Both the position numbers and the translations under genes were made by a program. Shown in pieces: positions 19,060-29,077 of a stretch of DNA of 40,033 nt. Location: assembly GCF_014639435.1 (NCBI RefSeq), contig NZ_BMFZ01000013.1, positions 1 through 40,033 on the forward strand, given 5' to 3'. Positions within the stretch are counted from its first letter, which is position 1; each line of letters starts with the position of its first letter. Under the pieces are notes generated by a model, which saw only the letters and a list, made by a program, of their open reading frames with translations, was not told the DNA's origin and made no database searches. Origin of the DNA: Hafnia psychrotolerans (lineage in GTDB: Bacteria; Pseudomonadota; Gammaproteobacteria; Enterobacterales; Enterobacteriaceae).

Positions 19060-19095
19060 AAAGGGCACTGCATGCAAATGCGGTGCCCTTTCTTG
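19060..19095 (+). terminator. ilvC terminator (likely bidirectional with ppiC)
   Basis: A 14-bp stem, AAAGGGCACTGCAT against ATGCGGTGCCCTTT (one G-T pair), has a GCAA loop and ends in TTT-C-TT. The opposite arm is preceded by an A-run, so it can also end ppiC transcription on the minus strand. Confidence 0.88.
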
Positions 19096-19116
19096 TGACT
19101 GCGCCGTGACGAAAAC

Positions 19117-19398
19117 TCAGTTGCGGTACAGGATCTTAATGATGTGGTAACCAAACTGGGTGTGCAGCGGGCCTTGTGGCTCGATCAGCGGCGCGGAAAA
19201 CACCACTTTATCGAAAGCTGGGACCATTGCACCTTGCTTGAATTCGCCTAAATGACCGCCTTTTTTACCTGAAGGGCAGGTAGAGTGTTTTTTCGCCAGC
19301 TTCTCGAAATCACCACCGTTTTTCAACAGAGTCATAATTTCCTGAGCCTGGGCTTCTTCCTTTACCAGGATGTGCATTGCTGCGGCTGTTTTTGCCAT
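19117..19398 (-). CDS. ppiC: parvulin-type peptidyl-prolyl cis-trans isomerase PpiC
   Basis: This 93-aa protein is the same length as E. coli PpiC (parvulin), beginning [15 protein letters not shown] and ending [18 protein letters not shown]. It is a single cytoplasmic rotamase domain without a signal peptide. Conserved active-site residues include His9 and the C-terminal QFGYH. It converges on ilvC and diverges from rep. Confidence 0.96.
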   Translation of the reverse strand: MAKTAAAMHILVKEEAQAQEIMTLLKNGGDFEKLAKKHSTCPSGKKGGHLGEFKQGAMVPAFDKVVFSAPLIEPQGPLHTQFGYHIIKILYRN

Positions 19399-19573
19399 GA
19401 TAAGACCTTTTTACGAGAGAGTTTCCAGAGGTGTAATGTAACATCTGCAACCGGCTAAGTGGAATCCAGCCTGTATTCCTGACATAACAAAATGCGGCGT
19501 AAAGCCTGTCAATCTCGCCTCAGCTTTCTGCTACAATCGCCGTCCTTGTCCATCAAGTGAGCAAAAATACGCC

Positions 19574-21592
19574 ATGCGATTAAACCCCAGCCAACAACAC
19601 GCCGTTGAATTTGTTACCGGGCCCTGTCTGGTTCTGGCCGGTGCCGGATCAGGCAAGACCAGGGTCATTACCAATAAAATCGCGCACTTGATTCGCCAAT
19701 GTGGTTATCAGGCTCGGCATATCGCCGCCGTGACGTTTACCAATAAGGCCGCGCGTGAGATGAAAGAGCGTGTTGCTCAAACTCTGGGTCGTAAAGAGGC
19801 GCGTGGGTTGCTGATTTCCACTTTCCATACATTGGGTTTGGAAATTATCAAAAAGGAATATGTGGCGCTGGGCATGAAATCTAACTTCTCCTTGTTTGAT
19901 GCTCAGGACCAACTTGCCCTGTTGAAAGAGCTGGGGGAAACCTGGCTGGAAGAGGACAAGACGCTTTTGCAGCAGTTGGTCTCAACGATCTCCAATTGGA
20001 AAAATGATCTGATTGATCCTTCAGCCGCCGCTAATATGGCGCGCTCCGAACGCGATAAGACCTTCGCGCATTGTTATCGTTTGTATCACGACCATATGCG
20101 TGCCTGTAATATTCTCGACTTCGATGATCTGATCCTCTTGCCGACGCTGTTACTGCAGCGCAATGAAGAGGTCCGTGAGCGCTGGCAAAACAAACTGCGT
20201 TATCTGCTGGTGGATGAATATCAGGACACCAACACGAGCCAGTACATGATGGTGAAACTGCTGGTGGGTAGCCGCGCGCGTTTCACCGTCGTTGGGGATG
20301 ATGACCAGTCGATATACTCCTGGCGCGGTGCGAGACCGCAGAATCTGGTGTTGCTGAAAGAGGACTTTCCCGCTCTGCAAGTCATCAAGCTGGAGCAAAA
20401 TTATCGCTCTTCGCAGCGGATCCTCAAAGCCGCCAACATTTTAATCGCCAATAACCCGCACGTGTTCGAAAAGAGGCTATTTTCCGAACTGGGCTATGGT
20501 GAATCGCTCAAAGTGATCACCGCCAATAACGAAGATCATGAGGCTGAACGGGTGGTGGGTGAACTGATCGCTCATCACTTTATGAATAAGACCGACTACG
20601 GTGATTACGCGATTTTATATCGTGGTAATCATCAGTCGCGCCTGTTCGAAAAGATGCTGATGCAAAACCGTATTCCTTATCGTATCTCCGGTGGGACGTC
20701 TTTCTTCTCAAGGCCGGAAATCAAAGATCTACTCGCGTACTTACGCGTGTTGACTAACCCGGACGATGACAGTGCTTTCCTACGTATAGTGAATACGCCG
20801 CGCCGTGAGATTGGTGCTGCCACATTACAGAAGTTGGGTGAGTGGTCGAATCAACGCAATAAAGGGTTGTTCAAAGCCAGTTCTGACTTCGGTTTGAGTC
20901 AGTTCCTCAAGGGACGAGGTCTTGAATCGCTGCAACGTTTCACGCATTGGATGGGCAGTATCGCCGATCGTGTTGAGCGTGAGCCGGTGGCGGCGGTGCG
21001 TGATCTGATTCACGGAATAGACTACGAGAGCTGGCTGTTTGAAACCTCGCCTAGCCCGAAAGCTGCCGAAATGCGCATGAAAAACGTTAACCAACTGTTT
21101 AGCTGGATGACTGAAATGCTCGAAGGCACCGACCTTGACGAGCCTATGACCCTGACTCAGGTGGTAACGCGTTTTACGCTGCGTGACATGATGGAGCGTG
21201 GCGAGAGTGACGAAGAGCTGGATCAGGTCCAACTGATGACGTTGCATGCTTCTAAAGGTCTTGAGTTTCCCTATGTATTCTTGGTCGGCATGGAAGAGGG
21301 CTTGCTGCCACATCAAAGCAGTATTGATGAAGATAACGTCGATGAAGAGCGCCGTCTGGCTTATGTCGGCATCACGCGTGCACAGAAAGAACTGTTCTTC
21401 ACGCTTTGCCGCGAAAGACGTCAGTATGGTGAACTGCTCCGCCCAGAGCCGAGCCGCTTCCTGATGGAGTTACCGCAGGATGACATGGCATGGGAAACTG
21501 AACGCAAAGTCGTTAGTGCTCAGGAGAGAATGGTCAAAGGGCAAAGTCATCTTGAGAAGATCCGCGAACAGCTGGCGAAAGCCAAAAAATAG
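19574..21592 (+). CDS. rep: ATP-dependent DNA helicase Rep
   Basis: This 672-aa superfamily 1A 3'-5' helicase (E. coli Rep 673 aa) has a Q motif at the N-terminus ([11 protein letters not shown]), Walker [10 protein letters not shown] (22-30, Lys28), Walker [11 protein letters not shown] (about 211-220), motif [16 protein letters not shown], motif [13 protein letters not shown], motif [15 protein letters not shown] and motif [12 protein letters not shown]. It removes proteins ahead of replication forks by association with DnaB and supports phage replication. The C-terminal tail [21 protein letters not shown] corresponds to the DnaB-interacting end in E. coli. Confidence 0.97.
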   Translation: MRLNPSQQHAVEFVTGPCLVLAGAGSGKTRVITNKIAHLIRQCGYQARHIAAVTFTNKAAREMKERVAQTLGRKEARGLLISTFHTLGLEIIKKEYVALGMKSNFSLFDAQDQLALLKELGETWLEEDKTLLQQLVSTISNWKNDLIDPSAAANMARSERDKTFAHCYRLYHDHMRACNILDFDDLILLPTLLLQRNEEVRERWQNKLRYLLVDEYQDTNTSQYMMVKLLVGSRARFTVVGDDDQSIYSWRGARPQNLVLLKEDFPALQVIKLEQNYRSSQRILKAANILIANNPHVFEKRLFSELGYGESLKVITANNEDHEAERVVGELIAHHFMNKTDYGDYAILYRGNHQSRLFEKMLMQNRIPYRISGGTSFFSRPEIKDLLAYLRVLTNPDDDSAFLRIVNTPRREIGAATLQKLGEWSNQRNKGLFKASSDFGLSQFLKGRGLESLQRFTHWMGSIADRVEREPVAAVRDLIHGIDYESWLFETSPSPKAAEMRMKNVNQLFSWMTEMLEGTDLDEPMTLTQVVTRFTLRDMMERGESDEELDQVQLMTLHASKGLEFPYVFLVGMEEGLLPHQSSIDEDNVDEERRLAYVGITRAQKELFFTLCRERRQYGELLRPEPSRFLMELPQDDMAWETERKVVSAQERMVKGQSHLEKIREQLAKAKK

Positions 21593-21605
21593 GACTAACG
21601 GCTAT

Positions 21606-21631
21606 AAAAAAGGGCAACATTGCTGTCGCCC
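21606..21631 (-). terminator. gppA terminator on the minus strand
   Basis: On the minus strand GGGCGACA pairs with TGTTGCCC (one G-T pair) around a GCAA loop, followed by six T residues. It is 31 nt beyond the gppA stop and 13 nt from the rep stop. The plus strand lacks a T-run, so it mainly serves gppA. Confidence 0.82.
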
Positions 21632-21662
21632 TGATGCGTTTAGAAATGAACAGATACGTTGC

Positions 21663-23159
21663 CTATTTACCACTTTCTTCGATATATAACGGCCAGTGGG
21701 CGTAACTCTGCCAGTGGCTTTCCTGCTCCAACTCTTCGGCACGCAGCGGATGCTGTTCCAGCCAGCCATGAGGAACGATCACATTCAGGTCGTCTTCATT
21801 GGCGCGTAGGCGAACCGCTGGCAGCGTGTCATCCCGGCGACGGCTGGAAAAAATAATCGCCAACCGCAGGATACGGCATAAGCGTTGCGCCTGACGTGGT
21901 GGAACAGCGTTTTGCTGACTCAGTAAAGGCAGATCGAGCGCATTGGTCTGGTTCTGCAAAAGCGTGGCCAGCAGCTTTTTCTGCGCCGGAGTAAAACCAG
22001 GCAAATCCAGATGTCGGATCAGATAAGCGGCATGGTGAGCTGCCTGCTTGAAGTCAACGCTGAGACCAATTTCGTGGATCAGACAGGCACTGTTCAGCAA
22101 GTCTCTGGCATACGCATCAAGCTGCCACTGGCTCGAGATCTGCTGTAAGAAATTATCTGCCAGTTGCGCCACACGAGAAGCTTGTTCACTGTCGAGCAGA
22201 TAACGACGCTGTAAATTACGCAGAGTGCGCTGGCGTATATCCTGTTCAATCGGCAAATGCAGCATGCCGTATACCAAGCCTTCACGCAACGCACCGCCGG
22301 CAAGGGTCATCGTTTCAATATTCAGGGCTTTAAAAATGGCGATCAAAATGGAAAGCCCGCTTGGGAAAACCAGTGCACGCTCTAGCGTCAGCCCTTCAAT
22401 CTCGAGCTCTTCCAGTTTTCCGCACTGAATTGCGCGCTGTTTCAATTGTTGCAGTTTAACGAGAGTAATTCGCTCATCCATACCCTGAGCAACCATGATT
22501 TCCTGCAGAGCCTGTACGGTGCCTGATGCCCCTACGCAGATTTGCCAGCTATTTGCCCGCAATGTAGGCGCTACCGGGGCTATCATCTCGAACGCGGCTT
22601 GTTCGGCCTGTTCAAAATTCTCTTTGCCCAGATTACGGTCGGCAAAATAGCGTTCCAGCCAAGTCACGCAGCCCATCGATAAACTGATAAGCGTGGTGGC
22701 CTGCGCACCAATACCGGTAACTAATTCTGTACTGCCGCCGCCAATATCGACAACTAAACGTTTATCCGGACCGCCGGTTGTGTGGGCAACACCGTGATAA
22801 ATCAGGCGAGCTTCTTCTTCACCGGTAATGACCTGTACGGGACATCCGAGGATTTCCTGTGCTTTTTGCAGGAATTCATCGGCATTACTCGCCAGACGTA
22901 ACGTAGCTGTTGCCACGACTCGAATTTGTTCCCGAGGAATATCTTGCAGACGTTCGGAAAACAGTCTCAGGCACTGCCAGCCCCGTTGCATGGCTTCTTG
23001 GGAAAGTAGGTTATTTTGGTCCAAGCCTGCCGCCAGACGGACTTTGCGTTTGATCCTCGCCAGCGTCTGAATACTGCCGGCCACCTCACGGACAACCAGC
23101 ATATGAAAGCTGTTCGAGCCTAGATCTATCGCTGCATAAAGTGAGGTGGAACTCAGCAT
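21663..23159 (-). CDS. gppA: guanosine-5'-triphosphate,3'-diphosphate pyrophosphatase GppA
   Basis: This 498-aa Ppx/GppA phosphatase (E. coli 494 aa) of the ASKHA fold has [28 protein letters not shown] at the N-terminus, [12 protein letters not shown] for phosphate binding, and a C-terminal HD-like domain ([21 protein letters not shown]). It hydrolyses pppGpp to ppGpp in the stringent response and has exopolyphosphatase activity. ATG 23159 ([12 protein letters not shown]) gives the family start. A longer in-frame extension lies inside the end of rhlB and is not conserved. It begins 4 nt after rhlB, so the two are co-transcribed. Confidence 0.95.
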   Translation of the reverse strand: MLSSTSLYAAIDLGSNSFHMLVVREVAGSIQTLARIKRKVRLAAGLDQNNLLSQEAMQRGWQCLRLFSERLQDIPREQIRVVATATLRLASNADEFLQKAQEILGCPVQVITGEEEARLIYHGVAHTTGGPDKRLVVDIGGGSTELVTGIGAQATTLISLSMGCVTWLERYFADRNLGKENFEQAEQAAFEMIAPVAPTLRANSWQICVGASGTVQALQEIMVAQGMDERITLVKLQQLKQRAIQCGKLEELEIEGLTLERALVFPSGLSILIAIFKALNIETMTLAGGALREGLVYGMLHLPIEQDIRQRTLRNLQRRYLLDSEQASRVAQLADNFLQQISSQWQLDAYARDLLNSACLIHEIGLSVDFKQAAHHAAYLIRHLDLPGFTPAQKKLLATLLQNQTNALDLPLLSQQNAVPPRQAQRLCRILRLAIIFSSRRRDDTLPAVRLRANEDDLNVIVPHGWLEQHPLRAEELEQESHWQSYAHWPLYIEESGK

Positions 23160-23163
23160 AGTA

Positions 23164-24459
23164 TCAGCCCGGACGCTTACGGTTGCTGCGCGGTGCACTG
23201 CTGTTACGGCGCGATGATGAGTTGCCATTACGGCGTGGGCCGTTACCGCTGCGGGCACGTGCCAAACGTTTTGGCGCAGGCAAGCCTTCGAGCAAGGCTT
23301 CGCTGTTGTATCGGCTAACGGGAATACTATGACCTGTATAAGTTTCGATTGCCGTTAAGTTCAATGCGTACTCTTCGCAAGCCAGGCTGATGGAGTGACC
23401 ACTTAAACCAGCACGGCCAGTTCGGCCAATACGGTGAACGTAATCTTCACAGTCGTCAGGCAAGTCATAGTTGAAGACGTGAGTTACCGCTGGGATATGC
23501 AAGCCACGCGCTGCAACATCGGTCGCAACCAAAATATCCAGCACGCCTTTAGTAAAGTCTTCCAGCACGCGCAGACGTTTTTTCTGCGGCACATCACCGG
23601 TCAGCAAACCGACACGATGTCCATCAGCAGCCAGATGGCCCCAAACGTCTTCACATCGGTGTTTAGTATTGGCGAAAATAATACAGCGGTCAGGCCACTC
23701 TTCTTCAATCAGCGTCTGCAACAGGCGCATTTTTTCTTCGTTTGAAGGGTAGAACAGCTCTTCCTGAATGCGGTGACCTGTTTTTTGTTCCGGTTCGATT
23801 TCAATCGACTCGGCGTTGTTCATGTTTTCGAACGCTAACTCTTTTACACGGTAAGAGAGGGTTGCGGAGAACAGCATATTAAGGCGCTGAGTCGCTGGTG
23901 GCATGCGACGGAATATCCAGCGGATATCTTTAATAAAACCGAGATCAAACATGCGGTCGGCTTCGTCGAGGACGACAACCTGAATTGCACCCAGATCAAT
24001 ATAATTTTGTTTAGCGTAGTCAATCAGACGACCGGTTGTGCCGATGAGAATATCAACGCCACTTTCTAGCACTTTCAGCTGTTTGTCATAGCCGTCACCG
24101 CCGTAAGCCAAACCTAGTTTCAGTCCGGTTGATTCAGACAATGCTTCAGCATCGGAATGAATTTGTACCGCTAACTCGCGTGTTGGTGCCATGATTAAAG
24201 CACGCGGTTGATTGATCTGACGACCTTCCGCAGCAGGGTTGGAAAGCAGATAATGGAAAGTAGACGCTAGAAAAGCCAGCGTCTTGCCGGTACCGGTTTG
24301 CGCCTGACCTGCAACATCACGCCCAGCGAGCGTGATTGGCAATGCCAATGCCTGAATAGGAGTACAGTAATGAAAGCCTTTCTTTTCAAGGGCTTCAACT
24401 GCAAGCGGGTGCAGGGCGAAGTCGGAAAACTTCTGTTCGGTCAAGTGTGTTTTGCTCAT
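23164..24459 (-). CDS. rhlB: DEAD-box RNA helicase RhlB (degradosome)
   Basis: This 431-aa protein (E. coli 421 aa) has the Q motif [23 protein letters not shown], Walker A AQTGTGKT (53-60), motif Ia PTRELA, DEAD at 165-168, SAT, ARG and [10 protein letters not shown]. The tail is rich in Arg, Ser and Asn ([21 protein letters not shown]), as is usual for this helicase. It unwinds structured mRNA for PNPase within the RNase E degradosome. It is divergent from trxA, as in E. coli, and leads the rhlB-gppA transcription unit. Confidence 0.96.
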   Translation of the reverse strand: MSKTHLTEQKFSDFALHPLAVEALEKKGFHYCTPIQALALPITLAGRDVAGQAQTGTGKTLAFLASTFHYLLSNPAAEGRQINQPRALIMAPTRELAVQIHSDAEALSESTGLKLGLAYGGDGYDKQLKVLESGVDILIGTTGRLIDYAKQNYIDLGAIQVVVLDEADRMFDLGFIKDIRWIFRRMPPATQRLNMLFSATLSYRVKELAFENMNNAESIEIEPEQKTGHRIQEELFYPSNEEKMRLLQTLIEEEWPDRCIIFANTKHRCEDVWGHLAADGHRVGLLTGDVPQKKRLRVLEDFTKGVLDILVATDVAARGLHIPAVTHVFNYDLPDDCEDYVHRIGRTGRAGLSGHSISLACEEYALNLTAIETYTGHSIPVSRYNSEALLEGLPAPKRLARARSGNGPRRNGNSSSRRNSSAPRSNRKRPG

Positions 24460-24578
24460 AGTGTGGTAGAATATCAGCTAACTATTGCTTTACGAAAGCG
24501 TATCCGGTGAAATAAAGTCAACCTAATGTTGATTAATGCTACATCAACAAGGTAAAGATAATCCTTTGGAGTAGAACC

Positions 24579-24866
24579 GACAAAGATGTACTGAAAGCCG
24601 AAGGGCTTGTGCTGGTCGACTTCTGGGCTGAATGGTGTGGTCCGTGCAAGATGATTGCTCCGATTCTTGATGAAATTGCCATTGAGTTCGAAGGCAAGCT
24701 GACCATCGCTAAGCTGAATATTGATGAAAATCCAGGCACTGCACCTAAATACGGCATTCGTGGTATTCCCACTCTGCTGTTATTTAAAGGTGGTGAAGTC
24801 GCAGCGACGAAAGTTGGCGCACTGTCAAAAGGTCAATTGAAAGAGTTCCTGACGGCTAATCTGTAA
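24579..24866 (+). pseudogene. trxA: thioredoxin 1 TrxA, apparently missing its start region
   Basis: The frame from 24579 encodes [25 protein letters not shown] and continues to the normal TrxA C-terminus, [15 protein letters not shown]. The WCGPC redox site is intact. E. coli TrxA begins MSDKIIHLTDDSF directly before this point. Here those 13 codons and the start ATG are absent: CCTTTGGAGTAGAAC, which looks like the normal ribosome-binding leader, joins straight to CGACAAAGAT. The upstream MLHQQ codons at 24536 match the stretch before trxA in E. coli, so the flank looks authentic. In-frame starts left are CTG 24591 and GTG 24609; GTG has GAAGGG only 3 nt upstream. An 85-residue product from it would lack beta-1 and alpha-1, so function is doubtful. 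A natural 38-39-nt deletion or a sequencing/assembly error are both possible. Confidence 0.8.
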
Positions 24867-24887
24867 TTTATTGGGATGACCAACCCC

Positions 24888-24935
24888 AGGTGTTTAGCGG
24901 GCTCAAATGTTTTTCATATTGTCCGCTAGACGCCT
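24888..24935 (+). repeat. long inverted repeat in the trxA-rho interval
   Basis: AGGTGTTTAGCGG (24888-24900) pairs along all 13 positions with CCGCTAGACGCCT (24923-24935), counting two G-U pairs, around a 22-nt loop. No T-run follows. It starts 22 nt after trxA, in the 415-bp gap to rho. Rho is autoregulated in E. coli by early termination in its leader. This stem could be a trxA 3'-end stabiliser or a rho-leader element. A second short repeat, AAGCGT/ACGCTT, follows at about 24940-24961. Confidence 0.5.
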
Positions 24936-25188
24936 GTCAAGAAGCGTGCTAAGTTTACGCTTACTGCAAATAGAGCTTACCTGTAGTTTGATTCTTACGT
25001 TTTATTCTGTGTCGAAAACATCTGCCTAGACCTATAAAGTAACTTTGATAAAAATAAGTTGAACTGGCAATGTGCTTTGACCACCTAACGGTTTTGACAA
25101 AATCGGTATTAAGACACCTTCAAGATCAGTCTGCCCATCAAGAATAGTCCGCGAGTGACTGCCTGCGGTCTATATTCAGAAACTGCTA

Positions 25189-25269
25189 ATGAGTGTCCTA
25201 CACAAACAGGCATGGATGATCCTGCCTTACCCATTCACGACAGATGTTCGAGACATACCCCGAGTTTAA
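25189..25269 (+). CDS. possible rho leader peptide (26 codons)
   Basis: ATG to TAA gives 26 residues ending 12 nt before the rho ATG. E. coli carries rhoL in this position, but I see no similarity to its sequence, and the ribosome binding site (AACTGCTA) is poor. Only position supports it. The rest of 24936-25188 holds no gene that I can support. Confidence 0.2.
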   Translation: MSVLHKQAWMILPYPFTTDVRDIPRV

Positions 25270-25281
25270 GAACCCACCATT

Positions 25282-26541
25282 ATGAATCTTACCGAATTAA
25301 AGAACACGCCGGTCTCTGACCTGATTGCACTCGGCGAAAATATGGGGCTTGAAAACCAAGCCCGTATGCGCAAGCAAGACATTATTTTTTCAATCTTGAA
25401 GCAGCATGCGAAAAGCGGCGAAGACATCTTCGGTGATGGCGTACTGGAGATATTGCAGGATGGATTTGGTTTCCTCCGCTCCGGAGACAGTTCGTACCTC
25501 GCTGGTCCAGACGACATCTATGTTTCACCCAGCCAAATTCGCCGATTTAACCTTCGCACTGGCGATACTATTGCCGGTAAAATCCGTCCGCCTAAAGAAG
25601 GTGAACGTTATTTTGCCCTGTTGAAAGTTAACGAAGTTAACTACGACAAACCAGAAAATGCCCGTAATAAAATCTTGTTCGAAAACCTGACTCCGTTACA
25701 TGCAAACTCACGTTTGCGTATGGAACGAGGTAATGGTTCTACCGAAGATTTAACCGCTCGCGTACTGGATCTTGCCTCACCCATTGGCCGTGGCCAACGC
25801 GGTTTGATCGTTGCACCACCGAAAGCCGGTAAAACCATGTTGTTGCAAAACATCGCGACCAGCATTGCTTATAACCACCCTGATTGCGTACTGATGGTAT
25901 TGCTGATTGACGAGCGTCCGGAAGAAGTTACCGAGATGCAACGTTTGGTTAAAGGTGAAGTGATTGCTTCAACCTTTGATGAACCGGCTTCCCGTCATGT
26001 ACAGGTAGCCGAAATGGTTATCGAAAAAGCGAAACGCCTGGTCGAGCACAAGAAGGATGTCATCATTCTTCTCGACTCCATCACCCGTTTGGCGCGAGCT
26101 TATAACACCGTCGTTCCTTCTTCAGGTAAAGTTCTGACCGGTGGTGTGGATGCTAACGCCTTGCATCGTCCAAAACGTTTCTTCGGTGCCGCTCGTAACG
26201 TTGAAGAAGGGGGTAGCCTGACCATCATTGCTACCGCACTGGTTGATACCGGTTCTAAAATGGATGAAGTTATCTACGAAGAATTTAAAGGTACCGGCAA
26301 TATGGAATTGCACCTCGCGCGTAAAATCGCTGAGAAACGCGTTTTCCCTGCTATCGACTACAATCGTTCTGGTACGCGTAAAGAAGAGCTGCTTACGACT
26401 TCGGAAGAGCTGCAGAAAATGTGGATCCTGCGCAAAATCATCCATCCGATGGGTGAAATTGATGCGATGGAATTCCTCATCAATAAGCTTGCTATGACCA
26501 AAACCAATGACGACTTCTTCGACATGATGAAGCGTTCGTAA
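25282..26541 (+). CDS. rho: transcription termination factor Rho
   Basis: This 419-aa protein is the same length as E. coli Rho and nearly identical in the core. The N-terminal RNA-binding (cold-shock-like) domain includes [35 protein letters not shown] (primary site). The P-loop is APPKAGKT (178-185, Lys181/Lys184). The Q-loop region is [20 protein letters not shown], and [14 protein letters not shown] follows. It is the hexameric helicase that ends transcription at C-rich rut sites. Start ATG 25282 matches [14 protein letters not shown] of the family. Confidence 0.98.
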   Translation: MNLTELKNTPVSDLIALGENMGLENQARMRKQDIIFSILKQHAKSGEDIFGDGVLEILQDGFGFLRSGDSSYLAGPDDIYVSPSQIRRFNLRTGDTIAGKIRPPKEGERYFALLKVNEVNYDKPENARNKILFENLTPLHANSRLRMERGNGSTEDLTARVLDLASPIGRGQRGLIVAPPKAGKTMLLQNIATSIAYNHPDCVLMVLLIDERPEEVTEMQRLVKGEVIASTFDEPASRHVQVAEMVIEKAKRLVEHKKDVIILLDSITRLARAYNTVVPSSGKVLTGGVDANALHRPKRFFGAARNVEEGGSLTIIATALVDTGSKMDEVIYEEFKGTGNMELHLARKIAEKRVFPAIDYNRSGTRKEELLTTSEELQKMWILRKIIHPMGEIDAMEFLINKLAMTKTNDDFFDMMKRS

Positions 26542-26560
26542 TTTGGTGTAAAAGTCAGCT

Positions 26561-26588
26561 AACGCCACGCTAAGCCGTGGCGTTTTTT
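26561..26588 (+). terminator. rho gene terminator
   Basis: A 9-bp perfect stem, AACGCCACG/CGTGGCGTT, has a CTAAGC loop followed by a run of T residues. It starts 19 nt after the rho stop. The next 234 nt to wecA hold no gene; they presumably contain the wec promoter, which I cannot place with confidence. Confidence 0.9.
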
Positions 26589-26822
26589 GCTTTTGGCGGC
26601 TACGATAAAGCAACTTTCGGAAATTGTGGGAATTAAGATAAGTACCGATAGTTCTTTAGTAACTCCTTCTCTACCTTATTCAAGTAACAGGGAAGTGCCT
26701 TAGTAAAGGTATCGCTTTATACAAAACCATAACTGTCCCATAGGATATGCCCGTACGGCTGTGAGGTTTTATGACGTTGGCCATGCTAAGCTGCCTTATC
26801 TTTTTGCAGAAATTTTTTGACT

Positions 26823-27902
26823 GTGAACATGCTCAATATGAGTACTGAACTCCTTATTATTTTATTGTTTTCTTTTGTCTTTTTGTTTTTGGCCCGTAAG
26901 GTTGCCAAAAAAGTCGGCTTAGTTGACAAACCCAATTATCGCAAGCGTCATCAGGGGCTTATCCCGCTGGTTGGGGGTATTTCCGTGTATGCCGGAATCT
27001 GCTTCACTTTCCTCATCACTGATTATCAGATAGCACATCGTATGCTCTATTTGGGCTGCGCTGGCCTATTGGTATTTGTCGGTGCTTTGGATGATCGCTT
27101 CGATATTAGCGTTAAAATTCGTGCCTTGGTGCAGGCGTTGGTCGCGATTGCAATGATGGTTTACGCCGGACTGCTCCTGAAAAGCCTGGGCCATATTATT
27201 GGTCCCTGGGAGATGATCCTTGGACCCTTTGGTTATCCGATAACACTATTTGCCGTGTGGGCTGCCATCAACGCCTTTAACATGGTGGATGGGATTGACG
27301 GGCTGCTTGGGGGATTATCCAGCGTCACCTTTGGCGCGATGGGGATTGTGATGTACATGAGTGGCCACATGGAGCTTGCGCTCTGGTGCTTTGCCATGAT
27401 TGCAGCCACTCTGCCTTACGTCCTGCTCAATCTCGGTTTTTTTGGCCCGCGTTATAAAGTTTTTATGGGTGACGCAGGCAGTACGTTGATTGGTTTTACG
27501 GTCATCTGGATTTTGCTGCAAAGCACCCAGGGAGTGATGCATCCCATGACGCCAGTGACTGCACTGTGGTTGATCGCCATCCCTCTGATGGACATGATTG
27601 CCATTATGTACCGCCGTCTACGTAAGGGAATGAGTCCCTTTTCTCCTGATCGACAACACATTCACCATCTGATTATGCGATCCGGATTCAGTTCGCGTCA
27701 GGCATTTGTCTTGATCACCCTGGCTGCTGCTATTCTCGCTGCTGTGGGTGTGATCGGCGAGCATCTTGTATTCATCCCGGAATGGTTGATGTTGTTACTA
27801 TTCCTGCTGGTTTTCCTGTTCTATGGCTACTGTATAAAACGCGCGTGGCGCGTAGCACGATTGCTTAAACGTTTTAAAAGACGTCTTCGCCGCGCTCAAT
27901 AG
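26823..27902 (+). CDS. wecA: UDP-GlcNAc:undecaprenyl-phosphate GlcNAc-1-phosphate transferase WecA
   Basis: This 359-aa polytopic protein (E. coli 367 aa) is of the PNPT family. It starts ECA (and many O-antigens) by moving GlcNAc-1-P onto undecaprenyl phosphate. The nucleotide-binding DDRFD holds Asp90/Asp91, exactly the E. coli numbering when the GTG at 26823 is used, which supports that start. NAFNMVDGIDGLLGG carries the catalytic aspartates, and the cytoplasmic loop has RQHIHHLIMRSGFSSRQ. About eleven membrane helices are visible. The C-terminus lacks the last few residues seen in E. coli. It heads the ECA cluster. Confidence 0.95.
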   Translation: MNMLNMSTELLIILLFSFVFLFLARKVAKKVGLVDKPNYRKRHQGLIPLVGGISVYAGICFTFLITDYQIAHRMLYLGCAGLLVFVGALDDRFDISVKIRALVQALVAIAMMVYAGLLLKSLGHIIGPWEMILGPFGYPITLFAVWAAINAFNMVDGIDGLLGGLSSVTFGAMGIVMYMSGHMELALWCFAMIAATLPYVLLNLGFFGPRYKVFMGDAGSTLIGFTVIWILLQSTQGVMHPMTPVTALWLIAIPLMDMIAIMYRRLRKGMSPFSPDRQHIHHLIMRSGFSSRQAFVLITLAAAILAAVGVIGEHLVFIPEWLMLLLFLLVFLFYGYCIKRAWRVARLLKRFKRRLRRAQ

Positions 27903-27938
27903 CCCCTTACTTGTTCATTATTTAGAGGTTTGCTGGCT

Positions 27939-29006
27939 GTGATAACATCAGAGACAAATGACAAAAAATGCGAAGCCAGTATTGATAATGAACTGGATAT
28001 CCGCGGTTTGTGCTGCACACTTTGGCGTGGGAAATTTTGGATTGTCGGTCTTGGTTTGTTGTTCGCCCTCATTGCACTGGGTTCTTCGTATTTGATGAAG
28101 CAGGAGTGGAGCTCAACGGCGATCACGGACCGGCCGACGGTTAACAATCTGGCCTCGTATTTTTCGCAGGCCCAGTTTTTACGCAATTTAGATGTGCGTA
28201 ATACGTCTGTTCCGCTGGGTGAACAGCCATCGATCTCCGAAGATGCCTATAACGAATTTATTATGCAATTGGGTGCATACGACACCCGCCGTGATTTCTG
28301 GTTAAGCAGCCCTTATTACCAGAAGCGTAAAGAAGGCGATGTTCACAGCGATGCTGTCTTACTTGATGACCTGATTAACGACGTCCAGTTTACTGCGCGT
28401 GATGGACTCAAAATCCCTAATGACAGCGTAAAGCTCACTGCCGAAAACTCTGCTGAGGCCAACAAACTACTGCGCGAGTATGTTAATTTTGCCAGCAAAC
28501 GTGCTGCGCAGCATTTATACGATGAGCTTCAGGGAGCCTGGGCGGCACGTACACAGTCGATGAAAGCACAGGTTAAACGTCAGGAAGCAGTGGCTCAGTC
28601 TATCTTCCTGCGTGAGACAAATAATACTCAGCAGGCACTGAAAATTGCCCAACAGCAAAATATTAACAAAAGCTTGACTGATACACCGGCTGAACAACTG
28701 CCCTCTTCGGATATGTTCCTGTTAGGGGCTCCGATGCTGCAGGCTCGCTTGGAGTTATTACAAGCTTCAGGTCCGAACTTTGACCTGGACTACGATCAAA
28801 ATCGCGCCATGTTATCGACGCTGAACGTTGGACCTACGCTCACCGCACATTTTCAGACTTACCGTTATCTGCGCACACCGGAAGAGCCGGTGAAACGCGA
28901 CAGCCCGCGCCGTGCCTTCCTGATGATTATGTGGGGCGTGGTTGGCGGTCTGACGGGGGCTGGCGTTGCGCTGGTCCGTCGCAGGAGTGCGAAGGCCAAT
29001 AAATGA
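27939..29006 (+). CDS. wzzE: ECA polysaccharide chain-length regulator WzzE
   Basis: This 355-aa polysaccharide co-polymerase (E. coli 348 aa) has an N-terminal cytoplasmic start (NELDIRGLCCTLWRGKFWIVG) and TM1 at about residues 30-52. A long periplasmic domain with helical segments follows (QMKAQVKRQEAVAQ-like), then a Pro/Arg segment TPEEPVKRDSPRRAFLM and TM2. It sets the modal length of ECA chains made by WzyE. GTG 27939 is chosen because GAGG lies 10 nt upstream; a TTG at 27930 is only one base from that GAGG. Confidence 0.93.
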   Translation: MITSETNDKKCEASIDNELDIRGLCCTLWRGKFWIVGLGLLFALIALGSSYLMKQEWSSTAITDRPTVNNLASYFSQAQFLRNLDVRNTSVPLGEQPSISEDAYNEFIMQLGAYDTRRDFWLSSPYYQKRKEGDVHSDAVLLDDLINDVQFTARDGLKIPNDSVKLTAENSAEANKLLREYVNFASKRAAQHLYDELQGAWAARTQSMKAQVKRQEAVAQSIFLRETNNTQQALKIAQQQNINKSLTDTPAEQLPSSDMFLLGAPMLQARLELLQASGPNFDLDYDQNRAMLSTLNVGPTLTAHFQTYRYLRTPEEPVKRDSPRRAFLMIMWGVVGGLTGAGVALVRRRSAKANK

Positions 29007-29077
29007 ATTGATAAGGCGGAAGCTTTCGCCTGGTCAGCAGGACGTGTCTGCGCCTAATTGAACAAGAGAGACTCGCT

